From the NCBI RefSeq assembly GCF_001421965.1, contig NZ_LMLP01000003.1:8093-72092 (forward strand): a DNA stretch of 64,000 bases, read 5' to 3'. The translations under genes were made by a program, and so were the position numbers. The DNA is from Sphingomonas sp. Leaf67 (lineage in GTDB: Bacteria > Pseudomonadota > Alphaproteobacteria > Sphingomonadales > Sphingomonadaceae). The notes beneath the pieces are model-generated. The model was given only the letters and a program-made list of their open reading frames with translations. It was not told the origin of the DNA and did no database searches. This document shows, piece by piece, positions 1-13,405 of the stretch (within the stretch, counting starts at the first letter, position 1; each line of letters opens with the position of its first letter).

Positions 1-150
1 GCCGATGCCGCATGATGCGCTTCGTATTATATCGAGCGCTTCTACAATCCCACACGCAGGCACTCGACCTTAGGCTATCTCAGCCCCATGGACTTCGAGA
101 AGCAGGCTCATGTAGCCTAACTTGGTGTCCATGGGATCGGCAGCAGCTCA
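1..150 (+). mobile_element. 3' end remnant of an IS3-family insertion sequence
   Basis: Read in the frame starting at position 1, codons from about 25 give YYIERFYNPTRRHSTLGYLS followed by PMDFEKQAHVA and a stop at 118-120. This is the conserved C-terminal tail of IS3-group OrfB transposases (DDE integrase fold). An in-frame TGA at 13-15 interrupts the reading just upstream, so even this tail is damaged, and the rest of the element lies outside the window. The segment after the stop (about 122-150, beginning TTGGTGTCCATGGGATCGG and ending in CA) looks like the right inverted repeat of such an element. The family assignment is firm; the exact element is unknown. Confidence 0.7.
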
Positions 151-174
151 GGCACCCCTATCCCCTCGAATCCA

Positions 175-342
175 GTACTGGCCCGGTTGGACGATGCGGA
201 TGTCCAGTGGCATGATATCATGCCGGGCGAGCCGGCGTCGAACGGGTTCGTCGAGAGCTTCGACGGTCGCATGTGCGACGAACTGCTCAACGAGACGCTG
301 TTCTTCGCCATCGGTCAGGCTCGCTCGATTCCTGCCGCGTAG
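175..342 (+). pseudogene. IS3-family transposase fragment (second element)
   Basis: A reading frame ending at the TAG at 340-342 encodes [20 protein letters not shown], then [13 protein letters not shown]. This is the segment of IS3-family OrfB around the last catalytic Glu of the DDE triad (usual form GxPxxNxFVESFNGRxRDE). Frame and sequence do not continue into the tail at 1-120, which lies upstream rather than downstream, so this is a piece of a different or rearranged copy. After [13 protein letters not shown] the reading stops before the family's usual C-terminal tail. It has no start codon, is about 55 codons long and cannot encode an active enzyme. Confidence 0.65.
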
Positions 343-528
343 GGACCGAAAGGCCACGTTCGTCGCCTGCGTACGTTACCTTGACCGCATCGTTGCCGGC
401 CTCAAACGGCAACGGACGGGCTTGATCCGGCCCGTTGTCTTACCCGCGCTCATGGTTGGCAATACTGGGCAGTTTTGGTTGCCGTTTGACGACAGGGGAA
501 GCGAACGTCCCAATATCTTGTTGATTTC

Positions 529-539
529 TTGTCTGACAA
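529..539. promoter_or_regulatory. Perfect palindrome TTGTCTGACAA, FadR-type operator-like
   Basis: TTGTC-T-GACAA is a perfect 11-bp inverted repeat fitting the FadR-subfamily GntR operator consensus TnGTnnnACnA. It lies 57 bp beyond the stop of the gntR gene, not in front of any intact gene, so it may be an orphan or relic operator. A near-identical site (ATGTCAGACAA) lies in the promoter of the TonB receptor at 1411-1421. Confidence 0.35.
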
Positions 540-595
540 AGTAGTTATTTCGGTGCGAAACCGTAATGAATACCTAGGCAAAGATTCCCTTACTC

Positions 596-1315
596 TTAAT
601 TTGACAGACATATTGCCATGGCACGTTCGGTATCCTGTCGAGCAAGATCGACAAGCAATTCGGTTGCTGCACGCGCTCCCGCGCCGTCGCTGCGCGCGAT
701 CATTTCGAACAATGCCTGATGCTCCATTACAGGGTCGCGCGGCGTGCCGGCACGGTATTTGAAAAGCGTGGTCCACCGCACCGCCGCCGCAATGCTCCCT
801 GACAGGCTGACCAGCAATTCGTTGCCGGTGGCCTCGAGGATGATGGCATGAAAACTCTGATCGGCCGCCTGCCCTGCCTCGCTGTCAAGGCCAAGCCGCG
901 CCATCTCCTCAAGTGCATGGCCCATCCGTGTCAACTGGCGCGCCGTACGGGAAACCGCCGCCAATTCCGCCGCCGCCGGCTCTACGATCATACGAAGCTG
1001 GAACAGACTGCGCACGAACGCCAACGACGGAGGCTCACCCTCAAACATCCAGCCAAGTAGTTCTGGATCGAGCAGGTTCCATTCCTGTCGTTCACGAACG
1101 CGGGTCCCCGCCTTGGGCCGGCTTTCGACCAGGCCCTTGGCAGCCAGCATTCGCAGCGACTCGCGGATGACACTGCGCGATACGCTGAAACCCTCGGCGA
1201 GGTCGATTTCACCAGGCAGATAACTGCCCGGCTCGTGGCGGCCGGTGACGATCGCCACGCCCATACGGCGTGCCAATACAACGTTCGCCGGCTGTCCGCC
1301 GTTGCGCAGAGCCAT
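596..1315 (-). CDS. FadR/UxuR-type GntR family transcriptional regulator
   Basis: A 239-residue one-domain-each regulator. Residues about 10-75 form the GntR winged helix-turn-helix (LPGEIDLAEGFSVSRSVIRE, then SLRMLAAKGLVESRPKAGTRV). Residues about 100-230 form an all-helical FCD ligand-binding domain with the spaced Asp/His residues that bind metal and a carboxylated ligand (DQSFHAIILEATGN; MEHQALFEMI). FCD-type GntR proteins usually respond to sugar acids such as galactonate or hexuronates, or to fatty-acyl CoA. It is divergent from the TonB receptor gene at 1456, and an operator-like site overlaps that gene's promoter, so it probably represses the receptor/halogenase/beta-galactosidase locus and itself. 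The ligand cannot be read from sequence. The ATG start gives the whole HTH domain. Confidence 0.9.
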   Translation of the reverse strand: MALRNGGQPANVVLARRMGVAIVTGRHEPGSYLPGEIDLAEGFSVSRSVIRESLRMLAAKGLVESRPKAGTRVRERQEWNLLDPELLGWMFEGEPPSLAFVRSLFQLRMIVEPAAAELAAVSRTARQLTRMGHALEEMARLGLDSEAGQAADQSFHAIILEATGNELLVSLSGSIAAAVRWTTLFKYRAGTPRDPVMEHQALFEMIARSDGAGARAATELLVDLARQDTERAMAICLSN

Positions 1316-1384
1316 TGCCCCCTCTCCCGATTTTTTTCAGCATAGCCGCGAAGGCAAAGCTGCGTCGAGCCGTGCGATTCCGTA

Positions 1385-1421
1385 TTGTCATAAAAATCTT
1401 ATACGTTAATATGTCAGACAA
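1385..1421 (+). promoter_or_regulatory. Candidate promoter with overlapping GntR operator
   Basis: A -35-like TTGTCA (1385-1390) is separated by 16 bp from a -10-like TAATAT (1407-1412). The 11-bp near-palindrome ATGTCAGACAA (1411-1421) overlaps the -10 element and the expected transcription start. It differs from the perfect site at 529-539 at its first and central bases and fits the FadR-type pattern at all but the first base. The arrangement suggests repression of the receptor gene by the divergent GntR protein. A Shine-Dalgarno GGGGAGAGG follows at 1444-1452. Confidence 0.45.
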
Positions 1422-1455
1422 GGCTCGATTCAGGGTCAGATATGGGGAGAGGTAT

Positions 1456-4269
1456 ATGAAGACCTTCAGGCACGCCCTTTTGGCGAGCGTTTCGTTGATG
1501 ACCGCCGGCGGGTTCGCTGCCGCGGCGTCGGCGCAGTCGGCAGCCGAGACTACCGCCGATACGACCGCGGGTGATGGGCAGGATATCGTCGTCACCGGCG
1601 TGCGCGCCAGCCTCGGCACGGCGCAGGCGATCAAGCAGAATTCCAACCAGATCGTGGACTCGATCAGCGCGCAGGACATCGGCAAGCTTCCCGACGTGAA
1701 CACGACGGAAGCCCTGCAACGCATCACCGGCGTCCAGATCCAGCGCCGCTACGGCGAAGGTGCCACCGATTTCGATCACCGCACCTCGCCCGCCATCGCA
1801 GTGCGTGGCCTGACGCAGACGCAGAACCTGCTCGACGGCCGTGCGGTCTACTCCGCTTCGGGCGGCCGTGCGTTCGATCTCGAAGGGATTCCACCCGAAC
1901 TGCTTTCGGGCGTCGACGTCTACAAGAACGCGCCTGCCGAGATCATCGAGGGCGGCGTCGGCGGCGCGGTCAACCTGCGCACCCGCAAGCCGTTCGACAC
2001 GGCGGGTCAGGTCATCTCGATGACCGCGCGCGGCAACTATTACGATCGCGTCGACAAATTCGGCGGCTCGATCTCGGGGTTGTACAGCAATCGCTACGAC
2101 ACCGGCATCGGCGAGATCGGGTTGCTGCTGAACGCGGTATATTCAAAGAGCCAGTATCGGCAGGACGGCCTGCTGGCCGGTCCGTTCGGCAATGCCCAGC
2201 CGGGCACGATCACCGGTGCGCCGGCCAATGCGAAGATTCCCTATGGCTTCGAAGTCTATGACGACAGCGGCGACCGCAAGCGTCTGGGCGTTGCGGCCGC
2301 CGTGCAGTGGCAGGCCAATGACGACGTGCTGGTCACCGCCCAATATCAGGGGACCAAATACTGGTTCAACCGCACGGGCGCTTACTACTACGACGCGAAC
2401 AATATCTCGGACACGTTCGTCAACGGCGTCCAAACCTTCTACGCTGCACGCGCCCTGCCCGGTGCCCCCTTCACGTTCAACGACGAAGGCTATGCGACCA
2501 GCGGCACAATCGCCCCGCAGACGTTTGAAACCGGCCGTTTCGATCAGGAACTGTGGAGCGCCAGCCAGAACTATACCTTCAACGTCGGCTGGCAGGCGAC
2601 GGAGCGGGCAAAGGTCAATTTCGACGTCCAGTATCTGAAGTCCTATTACAATGCCGACCGGAACGGCCACGTCATTTCGCTCTATACCCGGAGCGGGCAG
2701 ACGTCGCTGACCACGCCGAATGCAACGGGCGTCATCTTCGATCTGCGCGGCAAATACCCGCGCTGGAATGTGACCAACCCCGCGCTGCTCAACACACCGG
2801 CAAACTATACCACGCCGTTCATCGCCGACTCGTTGCAGCGCAATGATGCCGACACGCTCGCGCTCGCCTACGACATCGAATATGACGTCGAAGGCGGTTT
2901 CCTGCAGAAGCTGCGCGCTGGCGGGCGGTATGCGGACAACAGCATCGATTTGCGCGGGACGTGGAACGGCCTCTGCGTCACCGCGCTGGGACCGGATGCG
3001 TCGTGCTCGGCTCCGGCCGGTACGCCGCTGATCCCGCTTTCCCGCAACCCGCAGCTTTCGATGCCCGGCCCGTCCAAGAACTGGTTCGACGGTAAGTCGG
3101 TGACGGGCGGCCTGCTTTACCCTGCTTTCCCCGCGGGCGACGGCGTCTGGGCACAGACCAAGGCGCTGTACGCCCTGCTCGGCGCGAGGACCAAGGATGC
3201 CTTCACGCCCGGCGATCTCAACCAGCAGACCGAGAAAACCTACACCGCCTGGGCAGTGGCCGATTATGCGTTCGACGCAGGCGGTATCCGCATCGATGGC
3301 GGCGTAGGCATCCGCCTGATCAAGACCGACACGACGTCCGAAGGCGCTGCGTTCGCGACCGTCGTCAACAATGGCGTGACCAGCGTCGTCACCACGCCGT
3401 TCTCGGCGGGCAACAGCTATACCAAGGCGTTGCCCAGCGTGAACCTGCGCGCGCGGATAACCGATCAGTTCCAGATGCGCTTCGCCTACTCGAAGGGGTT
3501 GGCACGCGCCAATTTCGATCAGCTCTCGACGAACCTCACGCTGAACAACCCGAACCAGCTCGATACGCAGGGCCGGGCGAGCGCCAGTGCGGGCAACCCG
3601 CGCCTTAGCCCGATCACCTCGAACAATTTCGACGTGACGGCGGAATGGTACTTCGCGCGGGCGGGGTCGCTGACCGGTGGCCTGTTCTACAAGAAGGTCG
3701 ACGGCTTCCTTGCACCCGGCTTCTATGAACAGACGTATCAGGGTCGGCGTTACCTCGTCAGCACGCAGGTGAATGCGGGCAACGGCACGGTGAAGGGCGC
3801 GGAAATCGCGTATCAGCAGTTCTTCGACTTCCTGCCGGGGATGTTGAGCGGATTAGGTGTCCAGGCGAACTACACCTATGTGGACTCCAGCGTCTCGAAC
3901 CCCACCGGCGTGGCCAACTCGAACCTGCCGCCGGAACTGCCGCTCGAAAAGCTGTCGAAGCATAGCTACAATCTGATCGGCCTGTACGAAAAGGGTCCGG
4001 TCACGGCGCGCGTCGCGTGGAGCTGGCGGTCGAACTATCTCGACACCACGACGGGCAGCGGCGCCAACGGCTATGCGCAATATGCCAAGCCCTATGCCTC
4101 GCTCGATGCGTCGATCAGCGTCAACCTGAACGAACACCTCGCGGTGTCGGCCGACGTCGTGAACCTGAACAACCGGATGAACGTCACCTACATCCAGACC
4201 GAGGCGCAGCCGCTGCAATATCAGCTCAACGATCGTCGCTTCGGCCTGTCGCTCCGCGCGACATACTAA
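1456..4269 (+). CDS. TonB-dependent receptor (outer-membrane transporter)
   Basis: A 937-residue outer-membrane receptor. The start is the ATG at 1456: it follows GGGGAGAGG and begins a signal peptide (MKTFRHALLASVSLMTAGG...ASA|Q), although the frame is open further upstream. The plug domain begins near residue 45 with DIVVTGVRASLGTAQAIK and DIGKLPDVNTTEALQRITGV, followed by the IRG-type segment (AVRGLTQTQNLLDGR). The remainder alternates as beta-barrel strands ending in an aromatic residue (SLRATY). It belongs to the Caulobacter/sphingomonad receptor class, whose members import oligosaccharides or iron chelates with TonB-ExbBD energy. With a beta-galactosidase downstream and a sugar-acid-type GntR regulator upstream, a galactose-containing oligosaccharide is a reasonable but unproven substrate. 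A strong hairpin terminator follows the gene. Confidence 0.93.
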   Translation: MKTFRHALLASVSLMTAGGFAAAASAQSAAETTADTTAGDGQDIVVTGVRASLGTAQAIKQNSNQIVDSISAQDIGKLPDVNTTEALQRITGVQIQRRYGEGATDFDHRTSPAIAVRGLTQTQNLLDGRAVYSASGGRAFDLEGIPPELLSGVDVYKNAPAEIIEGGVGGAVNLRTRKPFDTAGQVISMTARGNYYDRVDKFGGSISGLYSNRYDTGIGEIGLLLNAVYSKSQYRQDGLLAGPFGNAQPGTITGAPANAKIPYGFEVYDDSGDRKRLGVAAAVQWQANDDVLVTAQYQGTKYWFNRTGAYYYDANNISDTFVNGVQTFYAARALPGAPFTFNDEGYATSGTIAPQTFETGRFDQELWSASQNYTFNVGWQATERAKVNFDVQYLKSYYNADRNGHVISLYTRSGQTSLTTPNATGVIFDLRGKYPRWNVTNPALLNTPANYTTPFIADSLQRNDADTLALAYDIEYDVEGGFLQKLRAGGRYADNSIDLRGTWNGLCVTALGPDASCSAPAGTPLIPLSRNPQLSMPGPSKNWFDGKSVTGGLLYPAFPAGDGVWAQTKALYALLGARTKDAFTPGDLNQQTEKTYTAWAVADYAFDAGGIRIDGGVGIRLIKTDTTSEGAAFATVVNNGVTSVVTTPFSAGNSYTKALPSVNLRARITDQFQMRFAYSKGLARANFDQLSTNLTLNNPNQLDTQGRASASAGNPRLSPITSNNFDVTAEWYFARAGSLTGGLFYKKVDGFLAPGFYEQTYQGRRYLVSTQVNAGNGTVKGAEIAYQQFFDFLPGMLSGLGVQANYTYVDSSVSNPTGVANSNLPPELPLEKLSKHSYNLIGLYEKGPVTARVAWSWRSNYLDTTTGSGANGYAQYAKPYASLDASISVNLNEHLAVSADVVNLNNRMNVTYIQTEAQPLQYQLNDRRFGLSLRATY

Positions 4270-4323
4270 GGACAAGGCGGCGGGACGAACCGCTCGTCCC
4301 GTCGCCCGGACGTTCCCTCCCCT

Positions 4324-4354
4324 GTCGGCGTGGTTCGCCACGCCGACCCTTTTT
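4324..4354 (+). terminator. Rho-independent terminator after the TonB receptor
   Basis: A perfect 10-bp stem GTCGGCGTGG/CCACGCCGAC with a TTCG tetraloop is followed by CC and five T residues. It lies 54 bp after the receptor stop and directly before the DUF6445 gene. It may attenuate read-through, so that the receptor is made in excess over the downstream enzymes. It also argues against the GTG at 4330 as the start of the next gene. Confidence 0.8.
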
Positions 4355-4371
4355 GCGCTATCGGATATGTC

Positions 4372-5066
4372 ATGTCGTCCGCCCCGATCGCCGTCGCCCC
4401 GCCCGCCATCACCGTCCGCCATGTCGGTCGCGAACGCGAACCGGTGGTCGTCATCGACCGTGCGACCGGACAGCGCGACGCATTGGTCGATTTCGCGGCG
4501 ACACGATCGCGCTTCGCGCCGGCGACGGAGGTCGGCAGCTTCTATCCCGGTCTGCTCGGACCAGCGCCGACGGCCTATGTCGACGCCATGGTCCGCCTCG
4601 TCCTGCCGCTGATCGCGGCGCATTTCACCGGTGTCCCGGTCCGGCCGGCCCGCGCCCGCGGCAATTTCTCGCTCGTCACGCTCGCCCCCGACGCGCTCAG
4701 CCCCGACCAGCGCGTGCCGCATGTCGATTCCGCCGACCGGCTGCAATTCGCGACCGTCCATTTCCTGTCGTCGGCCAATGGCGACGGCACCCGTTTCTTT
4801 CGCCACCGCACCACCGGGTTCGAGACGATCGACGCGGAGCGCTTGGCGACCTTTCGCGCCGCGCTCGACGCGCAGATCGCCGATGTACCCGCCGCCTATG
4901 CCGATGGCAGCGATGGCCCGTTCGAGGTGATCGACACGGTCGATGCGGTGCCCGACCGCCTGATCCTCTACCGCGCGGCGCTGCTTCATTCGGGGGCGAT
5001 CACAGCGCTGCCCGCCGATGCCGCCGATCCGCGGCGCGGCCGGCTGACCGGCAATCTGTTCCTGCA

Positions 5067-5085
<19 letters not shown>
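4372..5085 (+). CDS. DUF6445 family protein, probable 2OG-Fe(II)-oxygenase-like fold
   Basis: A 237-residue protein without signal peptide, matching the DUF6445 family as I remember it: small proteins encoded beside TonB receptors and tryptophan-halogenase-like genes in sphingomonads and Caulobacter. An HxD pair (His117, Asp119 in VPHVDSADRLQF), a distal His206 (ALLHSG) and Arg224 (GRLTGNLFLQ) are spaced like the iron- and 2-oxoglutarate-binding residues of prolyl-4-hydroxylase-type dioxygenases. That is an inference from motif spacing. The ATG at 4372 is preferred because the in-frame GTG at 4330 lies inside the terminator hairpin. The last codons overlap the halogenase gene, so the two are probably translationally coupled and may act on the same substrate. 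Substrate and reaction are unknown. Confidence 0.75.
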
Positions 5086-9871
<4,786 letters not shown>

Positions 9872-9884
9872 TCCGACGCGCCCT

Positions 9885-9912
9885 CCGGTGACGGCGCGCG
9901 TGCCGTCACCGG
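9885..9912. terminator. Bidirectional terminator-like hairpin
   Basis: An 11-bp perfect stem CCGGTGACGGC/GCCGTCACCGG with a 6-base loop lies between the convergent beta-galactosidase and phosphodiester glycosidase genes and overlaps the last codons of the latter. There is no T-tract on either strand, so it may work only as an RNA-stabilising or Rho-assisted end. Confidence 0.5.
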
Positions 9913-10820
9913 GGGGCGCGGCCGTTCGCGGATATCCCTTCCTGTTGGCGAACGGATATTGGCGGGGCGAAGACCAGCAGCGCGTTCGCCACCGGCCGTT
10001 CGCGGCCGGCGATGCCGGTATGGATCGGGCGGTTGAGAACGACCGCGCCCTTCCCCTCGGCGACAGCAAGCGTCGAGGAGCCGCCACCGTCGAAGCTCAT
10101 CGCATCGCTTGCGCCCAGGTCGCGAAACAGTGCGACCAGCGCCGCATTGTCCGCGCCCATGCTGTACCCCTTTTGCCGACCGTCCACGACGACGATCCAC
10201 GCCCGCCGCCGATCCGCCGACAGGCCGATGGCCGTGCGCGGACCTTTCCCGCCCTCCGCCGTCAGCGCGCGGTGGAGCGGGACGGCCTGCCCGCTCTGTA
10301 ACAGATGCGGACCGGCGGCGATGGCGTCGCGCGTGCCCGCCGGACACCGCTGCCCGGCCCGGATGTCGGTGCGGCGGCCGAGGCACAGGATCGCCGATAC
10401 CCGCAGGTCCTGATCGATTTCGACCGGCGAGGCGACCCGCCCGCCGCCGATCGCCGCCCCCGATACCGACACCGGCTCGCCGTCATGGGGGTAATAATCA
10501 TCCCCTTTGGGCGATCCGCCAAAGAAGGGCAGGAAATAGCTGGCGTTGACCGCGACCTGTGCGCGGTTGACGATCAGGTCGTCGCGGACGGTGTGCGCGA
10601 CATATTCCATGCCGCGTGACCGGTCGGGCGGCGTTACCCCCAACCGGACGCCGGGACGCGTCAGGTCGAGCGTGACGATATGTACCACCACCGGTTCGTC
10701 GGCATCGACGCGTCGTTCCTGACGATAGGTAACACCGTCGAACAACGGCCTGTCCGCCGCCGGGGCGGCAGCGGCCTGCCACGCTGCCGCCGCCGCGAGG
10801 AGGCCGTGCCAGACGCTCAC
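9906..10820 (-). CDS. Phosphodiester glycosidase (NAGPA/DUF2233 family)
   Basis: A 304-residue exported protein: signal peptide (MSVWHGLLAAAAAWQAAAA) then a NAGPA-like phosphodiester glycosidase domain. Diagnostic segments are VAVNASYFLPFFGG, the core GADNAALVALFRDLG...MSFDGGGSSTLAV, and the C-terminal RERPVANALLVF. The family removes a sugar linked through a phosphodiester, as in uncovering GlcNAc-1-phospho-6-mannose in animals, and bacterial members are proposed to work on sugar-phosphate diesters. The start overlaps the stop of the upstream TonB receptor by 4 bp, so both are made from one mRNA, which suggests the receptor captures a phosphodiester-linked glycan. Substrate not readable from sequence. 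Confidence 0.85.
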   Translation of the reverse strand: MSVWHGLLAAAAAWQAAAAPAADRPLFDGVTYRQERRVDADEPVVVHIVTLDLTRPGVRLGVTPPDRSRGMEYVAHTVRDDLIVNRAQVAVNASYFLPFFGGSPKGDDYYPHDGEPVSVSGAAIGGGRVASPVEIDQDLRVSAILCLGRRTDIRAGQRCPAGTRDAIAAGPHLLQSGQAVPLHRALTAEGGKGPRTAIGLSADRRRAWIVVVDGRQKGYSMGADNAALVALFRDLGASDAMSFDGGGSSTLAVAEGKGAVVLNRPIHTGIAGRERPVANALLVFAPPISVRQQEGISANGRAPR

Positions 10821-13375
10821 AGCTTCACCGCCGCGCCCAGCCAGAACTGGCGGCCGAAGAAATTCTGGTCGCGCGTGCCGAACCCGTCGAAATTCTCGCG
10901 ATGGGCATCGGTGGCGTTGCGGACCTCGCCGATGATCTGGATCGCGCCGAACGTCATCCGCGTCTGGAGGTCGAGCTGGTCGAACGGCTGGTCATAGCGG
11001 TTGGTGAGCGGCGCGGTCGGGCTGATCGAGGTATATTGCCGGCCGATATGCGCGTAGCTCGCCCGCGCCTGCAACCAGTCGCGCTGGTAGAACAGCGCGG
11101 CATTGCCTTGGAACTCCGGCTGCTGGGTCAGCCGATCGAAGCTGCCTCCGGCCGGGAAACGCGACTTGCCGTTCAGATAGGTGGCGTTGAGCGACACGCC
11201 GAAATCGGCCAGCGGTCCGGGCAGGAAGCGCAGCTTGTTGACGACCAGCGCACCCTCGACCCCGAACACGCGTGATCCGGCAAGGTTCTGTGGCTGCGTG
11301 ACCTGATAGGTGGTGCCGTCGATCACCGTCGTCCCGGCCGCCCGCGAATAGATGTCGTCGCGAATATCCTTGTAGAAGGTCGCCAGCGACACGAGGCCGG
11401 CGTCGCGCGGCATGTAATATTCGAGGCTGGCATCGAAATTCTGCGCTACCCGCGGCCGCAGGTCGGGGTTACCGCGTGTCAAGACCAGCGTTGTCTGGTT
11501 CAGCGTTTCGTTGGTGCCGAGGTCGCTGGGGCTGGGCCGCCCGATCGCCTTGTAATAGCCGAGCCGCAGCTTGAGCGGATCGGACAGTTCATAGTTGAAG
11601 GTGGCGGACGGCAGCCAGCTGCCATAATTCGCGCCGCGCGTCAGCGGGGTCAGCGTGTTGCCGGCGACGCGGAAGCCGTCGATCGTTGTCTCGGTATCCT
11701 CATAGCGGACGCCGGTGATCAGGGTATGGCGATCGCCGGTGTGACGCAGCAGGACATAGCTCGCCATCACCTTTTCACCGACGATATAGTCCGACCGCCG
11801 CGCGTTGAGCGTCGTCTGCGCGGTATTCAGCGTGAAGGCGGTCGGATTCTGGCTGAAGTACCGCTGGAACGCGGTGAAATCGAGCAATGGCTGCGGCCGG
11901 CTCTGCCCACCGGTGTACGGCGGCGACCAGCGGTCGGGCAGCACGAAATTGGCGGCGGTCAGGCTGGTCCCGGTCGCCCCGCTCCAGACCGCCTGTTGCG
12001 TGTCGAAATCGCGCGTCGCGGCGCGGTATTTCAGCCCCGCACCGATGCCGAAGCCGCGATCCTGCGCGGTATCGCGATACCCCCAGTCGAACTGCCCCTC
12101 GCGCACCAGATCGAGCGAACGATCGCGATAGGGGGTGTAGGAGGCGAAGGTGTAATTGGCCGGATTGGTGAAGGTCGCCGGATTGTCGAGCACCGCGATC
12201 GGCACGCCATCGGCCATCGTCTGGGTATAGGCGTTTCCGGCGCTGGTCGGCAGATTGAACTGCATCTGGTTCGACGCTTCGAGGAAAATGGCGCGCGACC
12301 AGCTGCCGCGCAGTGCGGCATGGTGGCCGTCGTCGCCGGTCCACTTCACCCGGCCCTGCGCGACATAGAGCGGCTTTTCGAGCGGGAAGTCGTTGAAGCG
12401 CAGGAAGCCGCCAGCGGTGTTGACGCGCGCGGTGCCGCCGGTGGTGCGGACGGTATCGACGGTCGCGCGCGTCAGCTGCTGCTGATGGCGCAATTCGTTG
12501 TCGGACTGCTGGAAGAACGTGCCCGACACCTCGGCCTGCACGCGCGGATCGGGACGCCATTCGAGCTTGGCGGTTCCGCCATAGCGGTCGACGGTGTTGG
12601 GATAGCCCGCCGAGATGATCCCGCTGGCGACGGTGACGCCGTTCACCTGCGTATAGCCGGTGGGGTTCAATCGCTCCTGATCGCGCCGCTTGCGGCTATA
12701 GGCACCGGTCAGCACGAACCCCCAGGTGTCGTCGACCCCGAACCGGGTCGCGAGCGTCGCATTGGCGCGATAGTTCACGCCGTCGTCGGTCGGCCGGTTG
12801 AAGCCCTTGCCGGGGACGGCGCGGCTGTCCGACAGGCCGATGAACGCATTGCCGACGAACGTACGGATACCGCGATCGAACGCCGATCGGCTGCGCAGAT
12901 TGACGATGCCGCCGATCGCATTGCCCTCGACGTCAGGCGTGCGCGACTTGATGACCTCCAGCGCGGAGACGGCGGTCGTAGGGATCGCCTCCATGTTGAG
13001 CTGCCGGTTCTGCCGCTCGGCAGTCGCCAGCACCGCGCCGTCGAGCGTGCCGACGGTGAAGTTCGGGTTCATGCCCCGGATGCCGACATAGCGGCCTTCA
13101 TCCTCGTCGAACACGGTGGTGACGCCGGGCAGGCGGCGGAAGCTGTCGGAAATGTTGTAATCGGGCTGCTGACCGATCTCGTCGCTGGCGAGGAATTCGC
13201 CGATCCGGTCGTTGTCCCGCTTGGCGGCGATGGCCTGCATATTCTGGCGGGCATAGCCGGTGACGACGATATCCTCGCTGGCGGTGTCGGACGGCACCTC
13301 CTGCGCCAGCGCCGAAACCGGCATCACCGCACCGGCCAGCAACATTACCCGCCACGTCTTCCCAAAGCGTACCAT
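10817..13375 (-). CDS. TonB-dependent receptor, partner of phosphodiester glycosidase
   Basis: An 852-residue outer-membrane receptor with signal peptide (MVRFGKTWRVMLLAGAVMPVSALAQ is cleaved after ALA). The plug starts at SEDIVVTGYARQ and contains DNDRIGEFLASDEIGQQPDY, FRRLPGVTTVFDEDEG and the RYVGIRGMNPNF segment typical of sphingomonad carbohydrate-type receptors; the rest is beta-barrel. The C-terminus is WLGAAVKL, ending in Leu rather than the usual aromatic residue for barrel assembly, a small oddity. It overlaps the phosphodiester glycosidase gene by 4 bp. The upstream 111 bp are shared with the divergent DUF6528 gene and hold evenly spaced GTCAC-type half-sites. The likely cargo is a phosphorylated or phosphodiester-linked oligosaccharide, inferred only from the neighbour. 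Confidence 0.92.
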   Translation of the reverse strand: MVRFGKTWRVMLLAGAVMPVSALAQEVPSDTASEDIVVTGYARQNMQAIAAKRDNDRIGEFLASDEIGQQPDYNISDSFRRLPGVTTVFDEDEGRYVGIRGMNPNFTVGTLDGAVLATAERQNRQLNMEAIPTTAVSALEVIKSRTPDVEGNAIGGIVNLRSRSAFDRGIRTFVGNAFIGLSDSRAVPGKGFNRPTDDGVNYRANATLATRFGVDDTWGFVLTGAYSRKRRDQERLNPTGYTQVNGVTVASGIISAGYPNTVDRYGGTAKLEWRPDPRVQAEVSGTFFQQSDNELRHQQQLTRATVDTVRTTGGTARVNTAGGFLRFNDFPLEKPLYVAQGRVKWTGDDGHHAALRGSWSRAIFLEASNQMQFNLPTSAGNAYTQTMADGVPIAVLDNPATFTNPANYTFASYTPYRDRSLDLVREGQFDWGYRDTAQDRGFGIGAGLKYRAATRDFDTQQAVWSGATGTSLTAANFVLPDRWSPPYTGGQSRPQPLLDFTAFQRYFSQNPTAFTLNTAQTTLNARRSDYIVGEKVMASYVLLRHTGDRHTLITGVRYEDTETTIDGFRVAGNTLTPLTRGANYGSWLPSATFNYELSDPLKLRLGYYKAIGRPSPSDLGTNETLNQTTLVLTRGNPDLRPRVAQNFDASLEYYMPRDAGLVSLATFYKDIRDDIYSRAAGTTVIDGTTYQVTQPQNLAGSRVFGVEGALVVNKLRFLPGPLADFGVSLNATYLNGKSRFPAGGSFDRLTQQPEFQGNAALFYQRDWLQARASYAHIGRQYTSISPTAPLTNRYDQPFDQLDLQTRMTFGAIQIIGEVRNATDAHRENFDGFGTRDQNFFGRQFWLGAAVKL

Positions 13376-13405
13376 CGTCGAAACCCCCCTGTTTTCTGAA
13401 ACACG

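Noticed and set aside
4330..4371. GTG at 4330 as start of the DUF6445 gene
   Set aside because: It lies inside the stem of a strong Rho-independent terminator; ATG at 4372 fits better.
11726..13399. Long plus-strand open frame opposite the receptor at 10817-13375
   Set aside because: Low-complexity Arg/Gly/Ala shadow translation.
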